A stretch of DNA of 64,000 bases. Source: Pseudomonadota bacterium (GTDB lineage Bacteria; Pseudomonadota; Gammaproteobacteria; Steroidobacterales; Woeseiaceae). The translations under genes were made by a program, and so were the position numbers. Under the pieces are notes generated by a model. The model saw only the letters and a program-made list of their open reading frames with translations, was not told where the DNA came from and made no database searches. The stretch's first letter is position 1; each line of letters begins with the position of its first letter. The stretch covers positions 1 to 64,000 of the forward strand of contig JADFNS010000005.1 of NCBI GenBank assembly GCA_022563255.1, in the 5' to 3' direction. Shown piece by piece: positions 28,275 to 36,889 of this stretch.

Positions 28275-29594
28275 TTAGCCGCCCGAAAAGATTGGGATAT
28301 TGAGCGTCTGCCCGATACGGATTTTGTCCGTCGACAGCTTGTTGGCACGGCGAATGGCCGCCGGGCTGACGTCGTAGCGCTCCGCGATTTCCGAAATCGT
28401 GTCCCCACGCGCGATCACATACCGTACGTGTCGCGCCGGCTGCCGGCGAAGATCCATGGCGATCTGCGTGTCCGGCGGCGGATTGGCATAGTAATAATCG
28501 CGAATACCGGCCAGCACGGCGTTGGCCAGGCGGCCCTGATGCCCCGTGTTGCGCAACTTCTTTTCTTCGGACGCGTTGGAGATAAAACCGGTTTCGACCA
28601 AAATAGACGGCATATCCGCAGATTTGAGCACGATCAGCTCTTTCTGCTTTACTTCCCTGCGGTGCATTTTCACCACCTTGCTCATCTGCAGACTGACTCT
28701 GGCGCCCACATCGAGGCTGGCGCTAAGCGCTGCATTTTGTGACAAGTCAAACAGCACCGAAGCCAAAATCGCGTCCTTGTCTTGCAACGAGACGCCCCCC
28801 ACGCTGACAGGCGAGTGCTTGCTCCGGGCGAGTTGCATTGCGGCCTCGTCGCTCGCGCCTTTCAGATTCAGGGCGTACACCGAAGCGCCGTTCGCGCGTG
28901 GGTCGTCGAACGCATCCGCGTGAATCGAAACGAACAGGTCAGCCCGGTGTTTGCGGGCAATGGCCATGCGATCACGATGTTCCACGAGAACGTCGCGGTC
29001 GCGAATCAGCACGGCCCGCATTCCGGGCTCGGCATTGATGCGCCGCGCCAGTTTTTTGCTGATGGCCAAAACGATGTCTTTTTCCTTGGATCGCCGGCCG
29101 ATGGCGCCCGGATCACGGCCGCCATGCCCGGCATCTATCGCGATGACGATATCCCGACCGGGCCGGTACGACTCCGACGCCCGTTTGACTGGCCGCAGAT
29201 TGCCCGCCGGCTGCAGATCAATGACCAGGCGATCACCGTATTGAGAATTCGGGCCGGCCGTGAAACTGCGCGAGCTCACCCGCTCCCTGAGATCCAGCAC
29301 AACTCGTAGCTGGCCGTTCGCGTGCACTGCACTGCGGATCGAGCGCACCATTCCGGTGCCCGCGGGCAGCTGGGTCAGCGACTTGGACAGACGGCTGTCT
29401 TTGAGATCGATAACGATGCGATCCGGACTGCGCAGGGTAAAAATCGTGTGATCGACGGACTGGCTGAGATCCAGAACAACGCGTGTTTTATTGTTCTCGG
29501 ACCAGATTCGGACGTTTTCGACCGTCGCCGCGGCATTTGCCGCCGTATTCAGCAGCAAAAACAGGGCTATCAGGGTCGGTCGCGTCACTGTCAT
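28275..29594 (-). CDS. amiB: N-acetylmuramoyl-L-alanine amidase with AMIN and LysM domains
   Basis: A 439-residue exported amidase from ATG 29594, giving a signal peptide (MTVTRPTLIALFLLLNTAANA); the upstream extension lacks signal features. Order of domains: AMIN (about residues 25-130, VRIWSENNKTRVVLDLSQSV), zinc amidase_3 (about 165-390, with IDAGHGGRDPGAIG and ILVETGFISNASEE) and a C-terminal LysM (about 395-438, YVIARGDTISEIAERYDVSP). It cuts the amide bond between MurNAc and stem peptide during daughter-cell separation. It lies between tsaE and mutL as in E. coli. Confidence 0.95.
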   Translation of the reverse strand: MTVTRPTLIALFLLLNTAANAAATVENVRIWSENNKTRVVLDLSQSVDHTIFTLRSPDRIVIDLKDSRLSKSLTQLPAGTGMVRSIRSAVHANGQLRVVLDLRERVSSRSFTAGPNSQYGDRLVIDLQPAGNLRPVKRASESYRPGRDIVIAIDAGHGGRDPGAIGRRSKEKDIVLAISKKLARRINAEPGMRAVLIRDRDVLVEHRDRMAIARKHRADLFVSIHADAFDDPRANGASVYALNLKGASDEAAMQLARSKHSPVSVGGVSLQDKDAILASVLFDLSQNAALSASLDVGARVSLQMSKVVKMHRREVKQKELIVLKSADMPSILVETGFISNASEEKKLRNTGHQGRLANAVLAGIRDYYYANPPPDTQIAMDLRRQPARHVRYVIARGDTISEIAERYDVSPAAIRRANKLSTDKIRIGQTLNIPIFSGG

Positions 29595-29698
29595 CGGGGC
29601 ATCGATTGGTCGATTCAAGATTATGTCGGGTGAGTATACAAATTTGGCAGAAAAAACCAATCGATTTCGTTGCAAAATTAAAGAGATACCGAACTTAG

Positions 29699-30181
29699 TT
29701 AATCTTTAAAATCACCTTGCACCAGCGAATCGACCAATGCAGCGCCGCGGTCACTGAGGCCACGAATGCTGGCATTGCGGCCATTTCCCTCGACCACGAG
29801 CTGCAGCACCAGGTCGGCGTCTGCGGTCAGACCTGGCGCCCGATCAGGCCATTCCACCATGCGAAAACCGTCATCGAGCTCGTTCCAGCCCAGGTAACGC
29901 AGTTCTTCCTCGTCTGAAATTCTATATAAATCAACGTGATAAAGCTTTCCGGACCGTAACTCGTAGGGCTCCACCAGCGTGTAGGTTGGACTGGGCACCA
30001 CGCCTGAGTGACCTGCCGCCTGGATCAGGGCCCGGGCAAAGGTCGATTTGCCCGCGCCGAGTTCCCCGGTCAGCAGCACGGTCCAGCCGGAAAAATCACC
30101 CGGTAGCGCCGCATAGACCTGCCTCGCAAGAGCCATCGTCGCGGATTCATCGGCAAGGAAACGCTCAAAGTGCCGTTTCAT
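29699..30181 (-). CDS. tsaE: tRNA threonylcarbamoyladenosine biosynthesis ATPase TsaE
   Basis: A 160-residue P-loop protein with LLTGELGAGKSTFARAL (Walker A, about residues 36-52), the family motif VPSPTYTLVEPYE (about 62-74), HVDLYRI and MVEWPDRAP. It works with TsaB and TsaD to make t6A37 in ANN-decoding tRNAs. The usual Thr after the Walker lysine is Ser here. Its ATG overlaps the nnr stop by 4 bases. Confidence 0.95.
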   Translation of the reverse strand: MKRHFERFLADESATMALARQVYAALPGDFSGWTVLLTGELGAGKSTFARALIQAAGHSGVVPSPTYTLVEPYELRSGKLYHVDLYRISDEEELRYLGWNELDDGFRMVEWPDRAPGLTADADLVLQLVVEGNGRNASIRGLSDRGAALVDSLVQGDFKD

Positions 30182-31656
30182 GGATTAACTGCCGCTCGCA
30201 GCGCATCGATGACGTCGGACGCGATCAATCCCCGTTCTCCGGCCGTGGCTGCCAGGTCGCCTGCGAGTGCATGCACCTCGACGCCCGCGGCGGCCGCGGT
30301 CTCCAGTGGCAGCCCCTGCGCGAGCAAGGCAGCCACCACGCCCGTGAGGACGTCGCCCATTCCTGCCGTGGCCATGCCGGGATTACCGGCTGTGCAAACC
30401 CACGGCACGCCAGAATCGCTGCCAATCAACGTTGCCGCCCCTTTCAGGACCGGCACTCCGGCGTAGCGCCCGGTGAGCGCGCCCAGCGCGGCAGGTCGAT
30501 CGCTCTGGATGGCGGCGTTGTCGATACCCAGCAGCGTCGCGGCCTCGCCCGGATGCGGAGTGATGATGCGATTTTCCGCCGTTGCCGGGTTTGCGGCCAG
30601 CAGATTCAGCGCATCGGCGTCCCAGACGGCCGGCCGCTTGTCTTGCGCCAATACGTCGTAACACTCGCGCGCCCAGTCCGTCTGTCCCAGCCCCGGTCCG
30701 AATGCCACGACATCGGCCTTGTCGAGCAATGTTCTTAGTTCCGCAGCGCTGGATACTCCGTGACACATGAGCTCGGGCCGGGCAGCACACATCGACGCGG
30801 CATGTGCTCGATGCGTTGCGATGCTCACGCGACCGGCGCCGCTGCGCAACGCGGCCTCGGCACACAGGCGTGCCGCCCCTGGCATCCCGGGTCCGCCGCC
30901 AACCACCAAAACGTGCCCAAAGTCCCCTTTGTGCGCGCCACGAGCCCGGCGCGGCAACGCTTTTGCCAGCAGGCCGTCGTCTATTCTGCGATACAGCGCC
31001 GCGACGCCGGAACGAATGTCATCGCCAATGTCGAGGCCCGCGTAGGTGATCTGCCCGCAGTGGTCCGGGCCGCTGCCCAGGAAAAGGCCAGCCTTGAGCC
31101 CGACGAAGGTCGTGGTCAGGTCTGCTTTAACGGCGCAACCCATGACGACACCGGTGTCGCCATGAATTCCGGTCGCGATGTCCATGGCATGAACCCTGGC
31201 CGGGTGCGCGTTGATCGCGTTAACCGCATCGGCGAAGACCCCGCTAACATCGCGTTCGAGGCCGCTGCCAAGAACCGCATCGACCAGCAAGTCGGCGTCG
31301 CTATCGAGTTCACCTATCCACGGCGCAACCACGCCCCCCTCGGCCACGAAGTCGGCACGGGCCTTCGCGACATCGCCTGTCAGCGCATCCGGATCGACGA
31401 GGGTCAGGACCGAGACCACGATGCCGTCGTTTGCTGCAAGTCGTGCCACGACATAGCCATCGCCGCCGTTATTGCCCGCGCCACAGATCACCTGCCAGCA
31501 TTTTGCCTCGGGAAACCGGCCGCACGCAGCCCGAACGGCCGCCTCGCCTGCCCGCTGCATCAGCGTATAGCCTTCAATGCCGTGATCTTCGATCGCGGCC
31601 CGGTCAATCTCGCGTACGGATGCGACTGAATAAATGTTTGTGGGCAGGAATTGCAT
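30178..31656 (-). CDS. nnr: Bifunctional NAD(P)HX epimerase/ADP-dependent dehydratase
   Basis: A 492-residue fusion protein that repairs hydrated NADH and NADPH. The N-terminal YjeF epimerase half (to about residue 215) has VICGAGNNGGDGYVVARL and MDIATGIHGDTG. The C-terminal ribokinase-like dehydratase half has HVLVVGGGPGMPGAARL, ITPHPGEAATLLG and GNPGMATAGMGDVLTGVVA. It is the first gene of the run leftwards through tsaE-amiB-mutL and is divergent to queG, as in E. coli. Confidence 0.95.
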   Translation of the reverse strand: MQFLPTNIYSVASVREIDRAAIEDHGIEGYTLMQRAGEAAVRAACGRFPEAKCWQVICGAGNNGGDGYVVARLAANDGIVVSVLTLVDPDALTGDVAKARADFVAEGGVVAPWIGELDSDADLLVDAVLGSGLERDVSGVFADAVNAINAHPARVHAMDIATGIHGDTGVVMGCAVKADLTTTFVGLKAGLFLGSGPDHCGQITYAGLDIGDDIRSGVAALYRRIDDGLLAKALPRRARGAHKGDFGHVLVVGGGPGMPGAARLCAEAALRSGAGRVSIATHRAHAASMCAARPELMCHGVSSAAELRTLLDKADVVAFGPGLGQTDWARECYDVLAQDKRPAVWDADALNLLAANPATAENRIITPHPGEAATLLGIDNAAIQSDRPAALGALTGRYAGVPVLKGAATLIGSDSGVPWVCTAGNPGMATAGMGDVLTGVVAALLAQGLPLETAAAAGVEVHALAGDLAATAGERGLIASDVIDALRAAVNP

Positions 31657-31693
31657 GATGACGATTATACTGTGACTGCACGAGGATCAAACA

Positions 31694-32773
31694 TTGCAAC
31701 AACGCGCCCTCCAATACGACGACACCGATATGCACTCGCTGAAGCGCAAGCTCGCACGCTGGTGCGACGATCTCGGGTTTCAGCAGGCCGGTATCACCGA
31801 TATTGACCTCGGCACGGCCGAAGCTCGCCTGGCAAGTTGGTTGCAGGCGAAATTTCACGGCTCGATGGATTATATGGAACGCCATGGCCGCAAACGCAGC
31901 CAGCCGGACGAACTCGTGCCCGGGACGGTGCGCGTGATATCCGTGCGCATGAATTATCTGCCGGAATCTCAGGAAATCGCGAAGCGTCTGCTCGACCACG
32001 GCTCCGGCGCCTACATATCCCGCTACGCGCTAGGCCGCGACTATCACAAGGTACTCAAGGGTCGCCTGCGAGCGTTAGCGCGGCGTATTGAAAAAGAAGT
32101 TGGCGCCTTCGGCTATCGCGTGTTCGTCGACAGCGCACCGGTGCTGGAAAAAGCACTGGCGGAAAAAGCAGGCATCGGCTGGGTCGGCAAACACACGAAC
32201 CTTATCGACCGCAAAACCGGCTCGTGGTTTTTCCTGGGCGAGTTGTACACGGATTTGCCGCTGCCCGTGGACGCGCCTGAAGAATCTCACTGTGGAACCT
32301 GCACGGCGTGCATCGAAGTCTGCCCGACCAAGGCAATCGTGGCGCCCTATTCGCTCGACGCGCGGCGCTGCATTTCGTATTTGACGATCGAGAACAAGGG
32401 CGCGATACCGCTCGAGTTTCGCAAGGCCATCGGCAACCGGATTTACGGCTGCGACGATTGCCAGTTGTTCTGTCCCTGGAACAAATTTGCAAAGCCGACG
32501 GCGGAAAAAGATTTTGCCCCGCGCCACGGCCTCGACACGGCGCAACTCACGGATCTGTTTGCCTGGAGCAAGGCGATGTGGCTGGAGAAAACCGAGGGCA
32601 GTGCAATCCGGCGTCTCGGTCACGAACGCTGGCTGAGAAATATCGCGGTAGCGCTCGGCAATGCAGACACCACGCCTGCAGTCGTCGCGGCGCTAAAGAA
32701 GCGACAACAGGACAAATCTGCCATGGTGGTCGAGCATGTCGAGTGGGCGCTGGCGCAACATGCAACTCACTAG
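31694..32773 (+). CDS. queG: Epoxyqueuosine reductase
   Basis: A 359-residue cobalamin- and iron-sulfur-dependent enzyme for the last step of queuosine synthesis in tRNA. Two ferredoxin-type clusters are seen: CGTCTACIEVCPTKAI (about residues 199-214) and CDDCQLFCPWN (about 254-264). The N-terminal part has DYMERHGRKRSQPDELVPG and VDSAPVLEKALAEKAGIGWVG. The C-terminus holds HEAT-like repeats (GHERWLRNIAVALGN). The TTG at 31694 and the ATG at 31730 are both possible starts, and neither has a clear ribosome-binding site. It is divergent to nnr. Confidence 0.94.
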   Translation: MQQRALQYDDTDMHSLKRKLARWCDDLGFQQAGITDIDLGTAEARLASWLQAKFHGSMDYMERHGRKRSQPDELVPGTVRVISVRMNYLPESQEIAKRLLDHGSGAYISRYALGRDYHKVLKGRLRALARRIEKEVGAFGYRVFVDSAPVLEKALAEKAGIGWVGKHTNLIDRKTGSWFFLGELYTDLPLPVDAPEESHCGTCTACIEVCPTKAIVAPYSLDARRCISYLTIENKGAIPLEFRKAIGNRIYGCDDCQLFCPWNKFAKPTAEKDFAPRHGLDTAQLTDLFAWSKAMWLEKTEGSAIRRLGHERWLRNIAVALGNADTTPAVVAALKKRQQDKSAMVVEHVEWALAQHATH

Positions 32774-32793
32774 AACAACAACGGAGAGCACAC

Positions 32794-33690
32794 ATGTTTG
32801 AAGCGCCGGAATCGAAGTACCTCGTCCCGTTTGACGGTAGCTTCGACGTATCCGAAGCCAGTACGACGCCGCAGACCGACGCCCCCCGGCACAAAGGCAA
32901 GTATCGCCGCAGGGCGAGACGCAACCTGGGCAAATTGCAACGGGTGCTGGCGGCGGCTGGTCGCCATGCTGTGTTGCTCGTTTTTCAGGCGATGGATGCA
33001 GCGGGTAAGGACAGCACGATTCGCGCGGTCATGCAGGGAATCGATCCGTCGGGCTGCCAGGTTTTCAGTTTCAAGAAACCCTCGAACCTCGAACTCGATC
33101 ACGATTTTCTGTGGCGCACGACTTGCCACCTGCCCGAACGCGGGCGGATTGGAATTTTCAATCGCAGCCAGTACGAGGAAGTGCTTATCGCGCGCGTGCG
33201 TCCCAAAATACTTGCCAGCCAGAAACTACCGGGCGAATTAAATCTCGAGACGATTTGGGATGAGCGACTGACGTCGATAAGGCAACAGGAAGAACATTTG
33301 GCGCGCAATGGCACCGTGATACTCAAATTCTGGCTAAACGTCTCCCGGGACGAGCAAAAGAAACGCTTTCTGGCGCGGCTTGACGATCCCGCGAAGAACT
33401 GGAAATTCGAGCCCGGCGACGTCATCGAACGGCGCGAGTGGGGCCGGTACATGGGTGCCTACGAAGATGCACTCAACGCCACTTCCCGGCCCTGGGCGCC
33501 GTGGTACGCCATCCCGGCCGACAACAAACCCTACATGCGGGCCCGGGTTGCCGACATCATTATCACAGCGTTGGGAAGCATCGGCTTGCGCTATCCGGAA
33601 CCAACGGCAGAGGATCGCGCGAAATTTGCGGAGGCCCGCGCAGAACTGCAGGCCAACGATGTCAGGCAAGCGCCGCCGAAACAGGATTGA
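32794..33690 (+). CDS. ppk2: Polyphosphate kinase 2 family protein
   Basis: A 298-residue enzyme from ATG 32794, with CGGAGAG upstream. The P-loop is FQAMDAAGKDSTIRAVMQGI (about residues 68-87), the second motif is IFNRSQYEEVLIARVRP (about 123-139), and the lid region RRDDP-like part is LARLDDPAKNWKFEPGD. Also typical are ERREWGRYMGAYEDAL and PWYAIPADNK. PPK2 enzymes transfer phosphate between polyphosphate and nucleotides; the short one-domain form with FNRS is of the PPK2 class I/III type used to rephosphorylate NDP or NMP. It follows queG by 20 bases and its end overlaps the convergent kinase gene by 29 bases. Confidence 0.92.
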   Translation: MFEAPESKYLVPFDGSFDVSEASTTPQTDAPRHKGKYRRRARRNLGKLQRVLAAAGRHAVLLVFQAMDAAGKDSTIRAVMQGIDPSGCQVFSFKKPSNLELDHDFLWRTTCHLPERGRIGIFNRSQYEEVLIARVRPKILASQKLPGELNLETIWDERLTSIRQQEEHLARNGTVILKFWLNVSRDEQKKRFLARLDDPAKNWKFEPGDVIERREWGRYMGAYEDALNATSRPWAPWYAIPADNKPYMRARVADIIITALGSIGLRYPEPTAEDRAKFAEARAELQANDVRQAPPKQD

Positions 33691-34321
33691 AAAAATGACG
33701 CCCGCCCGTCGTGCGTTCGATTTGCCGAAAGAGCTGTTCGTAGTCGGCATCGTTATTGACCGGATCGATCTGTGATGCGTTGACTATCAACAAGGGGCCG
33801 TCGTCGTAGTTGTGAAAGAACCGGGCGTACGCTTCGGTGAGTTTTTCGAGATACGCGCGCTCAACGAAACGGTCGCAAGTTGTGTTGCGGCGCGCGAGTC
33901 GTTGCATGATGACATCGACCGATGCTTGCAAATAAATCACGAGATTGGGAACCGGCGCATCGATCGCCAGGTTGTCGGCGATCTGTTCGTAGAGTTTCAG
34001 TTCTTCGGGGTCGAGATTGAGCTCCGCAAACAATCGATCCCGGGTGAACAGGTAATCCGATATGCGCACGTTCGAAAACAGGTCGGACTGGCGCATTGCT
34101 TCGATCTGCCGGGCACGGGAAAACAGGAAAAACATTTGCGCCGGCAATGCCGCCGAGCGACCGTCACGGTAGAAGCGCTCGAGAAACGGGTTCTCTGCCA
34201 CCTCTTCGAGAATAAGATCGGCCGACAAACTGTCCGCCAGTCGTCTGGCCAGCGCGGTCTTGCCCACACCGATAGCACCTTCCACTGCGATGTACCGAGG
34301 AGCGCTGCCAGATGTTTTCAG
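33662..34321 (-). CDS. Deoxynucleoside kinase (dGK/dCK-like), probable CTG start
   Basis: A kinase of 219 residues if translation begins at CTG 34321-34319. P-loop EGAIGVGKTALARRLAD, then EEVAENPFLERFYRDGR, the ISDYLFTRDRLFA region (DRF/ERS-type motif) and late NTTCDRFVERAYLEKLTEAY fit the deoxyadenosine/deoxycytidine kinase family. The only standard start, GTG 34285, would begin two residues before the P-loop and delete the first strand (RYIAVEG). No ATG, GTG or TTG lies further upstream in frame. The CTG overlaps the folK TGA as CTGA, where ATGA would be usual. Convergent to ppk2. Confidence 0.8.
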   Translation of the reverse strand: MKTSGSAPRYIAVEGAIGVGKTALARRLADSLSADLILEEVAENPFLERFYRDGRSAALPAQMFFLFSRARQIEAMRQSDLFSNVRISDYLFTRDRLFAELNLDPEELKLYEQIADNLAIDAPVPNLVIYLQASVDVIMQRLARRNTTCDRFVERAYLEKLTEAYARFFHNYDDGPLLIVNASQIDPVNNDADYEQLFRQIERTTGGRHFFNPVSAALA

Positions 34322-34818
34322 TTGACTAATTTTGATATCGCGGGCTCGTTGAGGTTGACGTCAAGATTCGAGACTCGCCCGAGACCCGGAATGTCGAGGT
34401 CAGGCGCTATTTCTCCGAGCGGCAACAATACAAAATTTCGCTCGGCAATGCCCGGGTGCGGCACAGTGAGTTCGGCCTCGTCAATCGTTTGCGACGAGTA
34501 GACCAACAAATCCAGGTCGAGCAGCCGCGGACCCCATCGAACAGCGCCACGTTCGCGACCGCGTGCTGTCTCGATACGCTGTAATTCCCGCAGCAATTCC
34601 TGCGCCGACAACTGCGTCAGGAGCGCTGCGACCGCGTTGACGAAATCGGGTTGCTCAATGCCCCCGAACGGGGCTGAGCGGTATAAAGAGGAGTATCTCA
34701 GCAGGCGCGTTTGTGAAATTTCATGCAGCAGCGCAAACGCATCTTCGAGCTGGCGCGCCGGACCCTGCAGGTTACTACCGAGTCCGATGTAAGCCGGATA
34801 CCAGTGCGGTCCGGTCAC
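34318..34818 (-). CDS. folK: 6-hydroxymethyl-7,8-dihydropterin pyrophosphokinase
   Basis: A 166-residue HPPK enzyme of folate synthesis. Motifs: YIGLGSNLQGPARQLEDAF near the N-terminus, LYRSAPFGGIEQPDFVNAV (about residues 45-63) and the catalytic RWGPRLLDLDLLVY (about 95-108), followed by VPHPGIAERNFVLLPL. It transfers pyrophosphate from ATP to the pterin. Its ATG overlaps the pcnB stop by 4 bases, and its stop overlaps the presumed start of the kinase gene, making a coupled three-gene unit. Confidence 0.96.
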   Translation of the reverse strand: MTGPHWYPAYIGLGSNLQGPARQLEDAFALLHEISQTRLLRYSSLYRSAPFGGIEQPDFVNAVAALLTQLSAQELLRELQRIETARGRERGAVRWGPRLLDLDLLVYSSQTIDEAELTVPHPGIAERNFVLLPLGEIAPDLDIPGLGRVSNLDVNLNEPAISKLVN

Positions 34819-36131
34819 GACACTTGCGGGCGCTTTCGCCGACGGCGACGTCGCGGCTGGCGCTTCTCGCCAGAGTGCGATTGCAATTCAAAACTCTGCG
34901 CTCGTTCGTCGGGCGACTGTGTTTGCACATCGGTCCAGAACTTCGCAAGTTCGTTGTCGAGCAATCCGACTTCCGCCTGCAATGCCATGAAATCGTAGGC
35001 CGCCCGGAATCGCCGGTGCTCAAGAAAATTCATCGCCCGCTTGCCGCGCACCGTCGTGAATCGCGGCTGCAATGCGAGCATCTCGCGCATGGGCACCGTG
35101 AAGCGACGCGGCATGGAAATGCGGCCTTGTTGCCGCGCGACGATTTCATACGCGGCGAGTCCCAGCGATTGCGACTCCGTCATTTTTTCTTTGGCGCGCA
35201 GGACTTCGGCAAGTTTCTTGATCGGCAGCCACAGAAATACGCCGATCAGGAACATCGGCGTTACCGACTTGCCAGCCGCTACGCGCCGGTCCGTGCTGCG
35301 TAACGCGGCTCGCACGAATGCAGCGAATTTTCTGTCCTTGAGCAATTCCTCCTCCGTGGCCGGAAACATTTCGCCAAACAAGTGGTGTTCCCACAGCAGT
35401 TCGAACGTGCGCTCGGCAAATCCGGACTGGAACAACTTCAAAAACTCGTCGAAAATTCTCGCGGCAGGAACGTTCGACAGCAAAGCGGCGTTCGGGCGCA
35501 TCGCCTTGACGACCGTGTCGTCGATCGTAAAACCCAGCTTGGCGGCGAACCGCACGGCACGCAGCATGCGCACCGGATCCTCGCGCAGACGTTTTTGCGG
35601 ATCGCCTATCATCACGATTCGCTTGCGCTTGACGTCTTTGACGCCATCGACGTAGTCCCAGATGCTGAAGTCCGCGATGTTGTAGTACAGCGCATTGCAG
35701 GTGAAATCCCGGCGCCAGACGTCTTCGTCTATGGTGCCGTAGACGTTGTCGCGAATGATGCGACCCTCATGATCGTGTGCCGAATCGTCGTCGACGTGGT
35801 TGGCTGCCGCCCGAAACGTCGCGGTTTCAATGATTTCGCGACCGAAACGCACGTGCGCCAGGCGAAACCGCCGGCCTATCAGCCGGCAATTGCCAAATAA
35901 CGCACGCACCTCGTCCGGCGTTGCGTTGGTCGCAACGTCAAAGTCCTTCGGATGCAAACCCAGCATGGTATCGCGCACGCAGCCGCCGACCAGGAACGAC
36001 TGATAGCCGGCCTCGTGCAGGCGATACAAAACCTTGAGCGCGCTCTTGGAAATGTCCTTCCGTGAGACGTTGTGGGCGGCGCGGGGGATAATTTTCGGCG
36101 CGACAGACCCGGGATCTTTACTGTCCTTCAT
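34815..36131 (-). CDS. pcnB: Poly(A) polymerase I
   Basis: A 438-residue nucleotidyltransferase from ATG 36131; an upstream extension of 21 codons would run through the tRNA promoter area and is less likely. The catalytic head has FLVGGCVRDTMLGLHPKDFD (GG...DxD motif, about residues 37-56), RRFRLAHVRFG, RRDFTCNALYYN and the bacterial PAP-type FDEFLKLFQSG. The C-terminus is very basic (RRRRRRKR), as in other PAP I proteins that bind RNA. It adds 3' poly(A) tails that speed RNA decay. It is the first gene of pcnB-folK-kinase. Confidence 0.95.
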   Translation of the reverse strand: MKDSKDPGSVAPKIIPRAAHNVSRKDISKSALKVLYRLHEAGYQSFLVGGCVRDTMLGLHPKDFDVATNATPDEVRALFGNCRLIGRRFRLAHVRFGREIIETATFRAAANHVDDDSAHDHEGRIIRDNVYGTIDEDVWRRDFTCNALYYNIADFSIWDYVDGVKDVKRKRIVMIGDPQKRLREDPVRMLRAVRFAAKLGFTIDDTVVKAMRPNAALLSNVPAARIFDEFLKLFQSGFAERTFELLWEHHLFGEMFPATEEELLKDRKFAAFVRAALRSTDRRVAAGKSVTPMFLIGVFLWLPIKKLAEVLRAKEKMTESQSLGLAAYEIVARQQGRISMPRRFTVPMREMLALQPRFTTVRGKRAMNFLEHRRFRAAYDFMALQAEVGLLDNELAKFWTDVQTQSPDERAQSFELQSHSGEKRQPRRRRRRKRPQVS

Positions 36132-36186
36132 CGACCGTATGATAACAGCCTGATCGAGAAAAACGGCCAAATCAAGCCGTTTTGCC

Positions 36187-36214
36187 TTGAGCATTTCGGA
36201 GATGACCTTATAAT
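36187..36214 (+). promoter_or_regulatory. Promoter of the tRNA-Glu gene
   Basis: TTGAGC (36187-36192) and TATAAT (36209-36214) with a 16-base spacer. They are followed by the G/C-rich discriminator GGCCGGCCCG, typical of stable-RNA promoters under stringent control. A small hairpin CCGTCC-AAA-CGGACGG lies between it and the tRNA. It points away from pcnB, whose start is about 55 bases to the left. Confidence 0.7.
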
Positions 36215-36247
36215 GGCCGGCCCGTCCAAACGGACGGCCAGTACTCT

Positions 36248-36323
36248 GCTCCCTTCGTCTAGTGGTTCAGGACGCTGCCCTCTCACGGCGGTAACACCGG
36301 TTCGAATCCGGTAGGGAGTACCA
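36248..36323 (+). tRNA. tRNA-Glu, anticodon CTC
   Basis: A 76-base cloverleaf including an encoded CCA end. The acceptor stem GCTCCCT pairs with AGGGAGT (last pair G-U). The D-arm is TCTAGTGGTTCAGGA, the anticodon stem CTGCC/GGCGG encloses the loop CTCTCAC with anticodon CTC (reads GAG), and the T-arm is CACCGGTTCGAATCCGGT. The body closely resembles gammaproteobacterial tRNA-Glu. It is a single tRNA not linked to rRNA here. Confidence 0.93.
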
Positions 36324-36332
36324 AACTACATC

Positions 36333-36371
36333 AACGGGTTCACGATTTTTTCGCTGCCCGTTTTTTGTTTT
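36333..36371 (+). terminator. Rho-independent terminator after tRNA-Glu
   Basis: AACGGG (36333-36338) pairs with CCCGTT (36357-36362), and the T-rich run TTTTTTGTTTT follows. The 18-base loop is long, so the structure is modest, but position directly after the tRNA supports it. Confidence 0.65.
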
Positions 36372-36889
36372 CCAAAACGGTTCCCAAACAGAACGTGCAG
36401 TATTTCTGCGTGATGCATTGGCAAATTCCCAGAAAGCCGAATTTCTTGGTGCATTCTGATCGGATCAATCACACGTCTGGCAGCTTTCACCGATACCGGA
36501 CATTCGATCAGGTTAAATACTGCCATTTCGAACGGCCGCTTGCGGCCAGAAGCGGTCGTTCTGGCCCGTATAAATGTAGCGCATTCTTAAGGTTGCTCTA
36601 GGCGACATTTGCCATGGTATGAACACCGATAAAAATGTTGCCAACTAACTGTGTACGTCCGACTTTTAATTCGGACGGCGTCCCAAAAACTTACAGCCAA
36701 ATTCGCGATGTTGCTCCGGCCGTTGCCAGGGTCATACAGAATCGAAATTCGGCCTGCATCATGCGCTTGAGAGCTGTCACCCATCAATACTAACTTTGTC
36801 AGTACCCGTTTTTCCTGTGCTACAATCCTCTGGTAGGTATGTCAAATGCTCAATCATGAAGACATAAGGACCTCGGTCCGGAGATAGCA
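36372..36889. other. Non-coding stretch after tRNA-Glu
   Basis: No credible gene; the short frames have no family features. It holds a degenerate repeat at 36481-36563 related to one at 41067-41142, a 7-base-stem hairpin CGTCCGA-N8-TCGGACG at 36656-36677, and a possible promoter (TTGTCA 36796-36801, TACAAT 36821-36826, long 19-base spacer) for the exported receiver-like gene. Confidence 0.6.
36481..36563. repeat. Degenerate dispersed intergenic repeat, copy 1
   Basis: Contains CAGCTTT followed about 49 bases later by GAACGGCCGCT and, shortly after, AAGCGGTCGTT. Copy 2 at 41067-41142 has CAGCTTT, GAATGGCCGCT and AAGCGGACGTT in the same order. The core is self-complementary (CCGCTT/AAGCGG). 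Function unknown. Confidence 0.45.

Noticed and set aside
36326-36526. Minus-strand 66-codon frame after the tRNA
   Set aside because: It runs through the tRNA terminator and the repeat and has no ribosome-binding site or recognisable composition.
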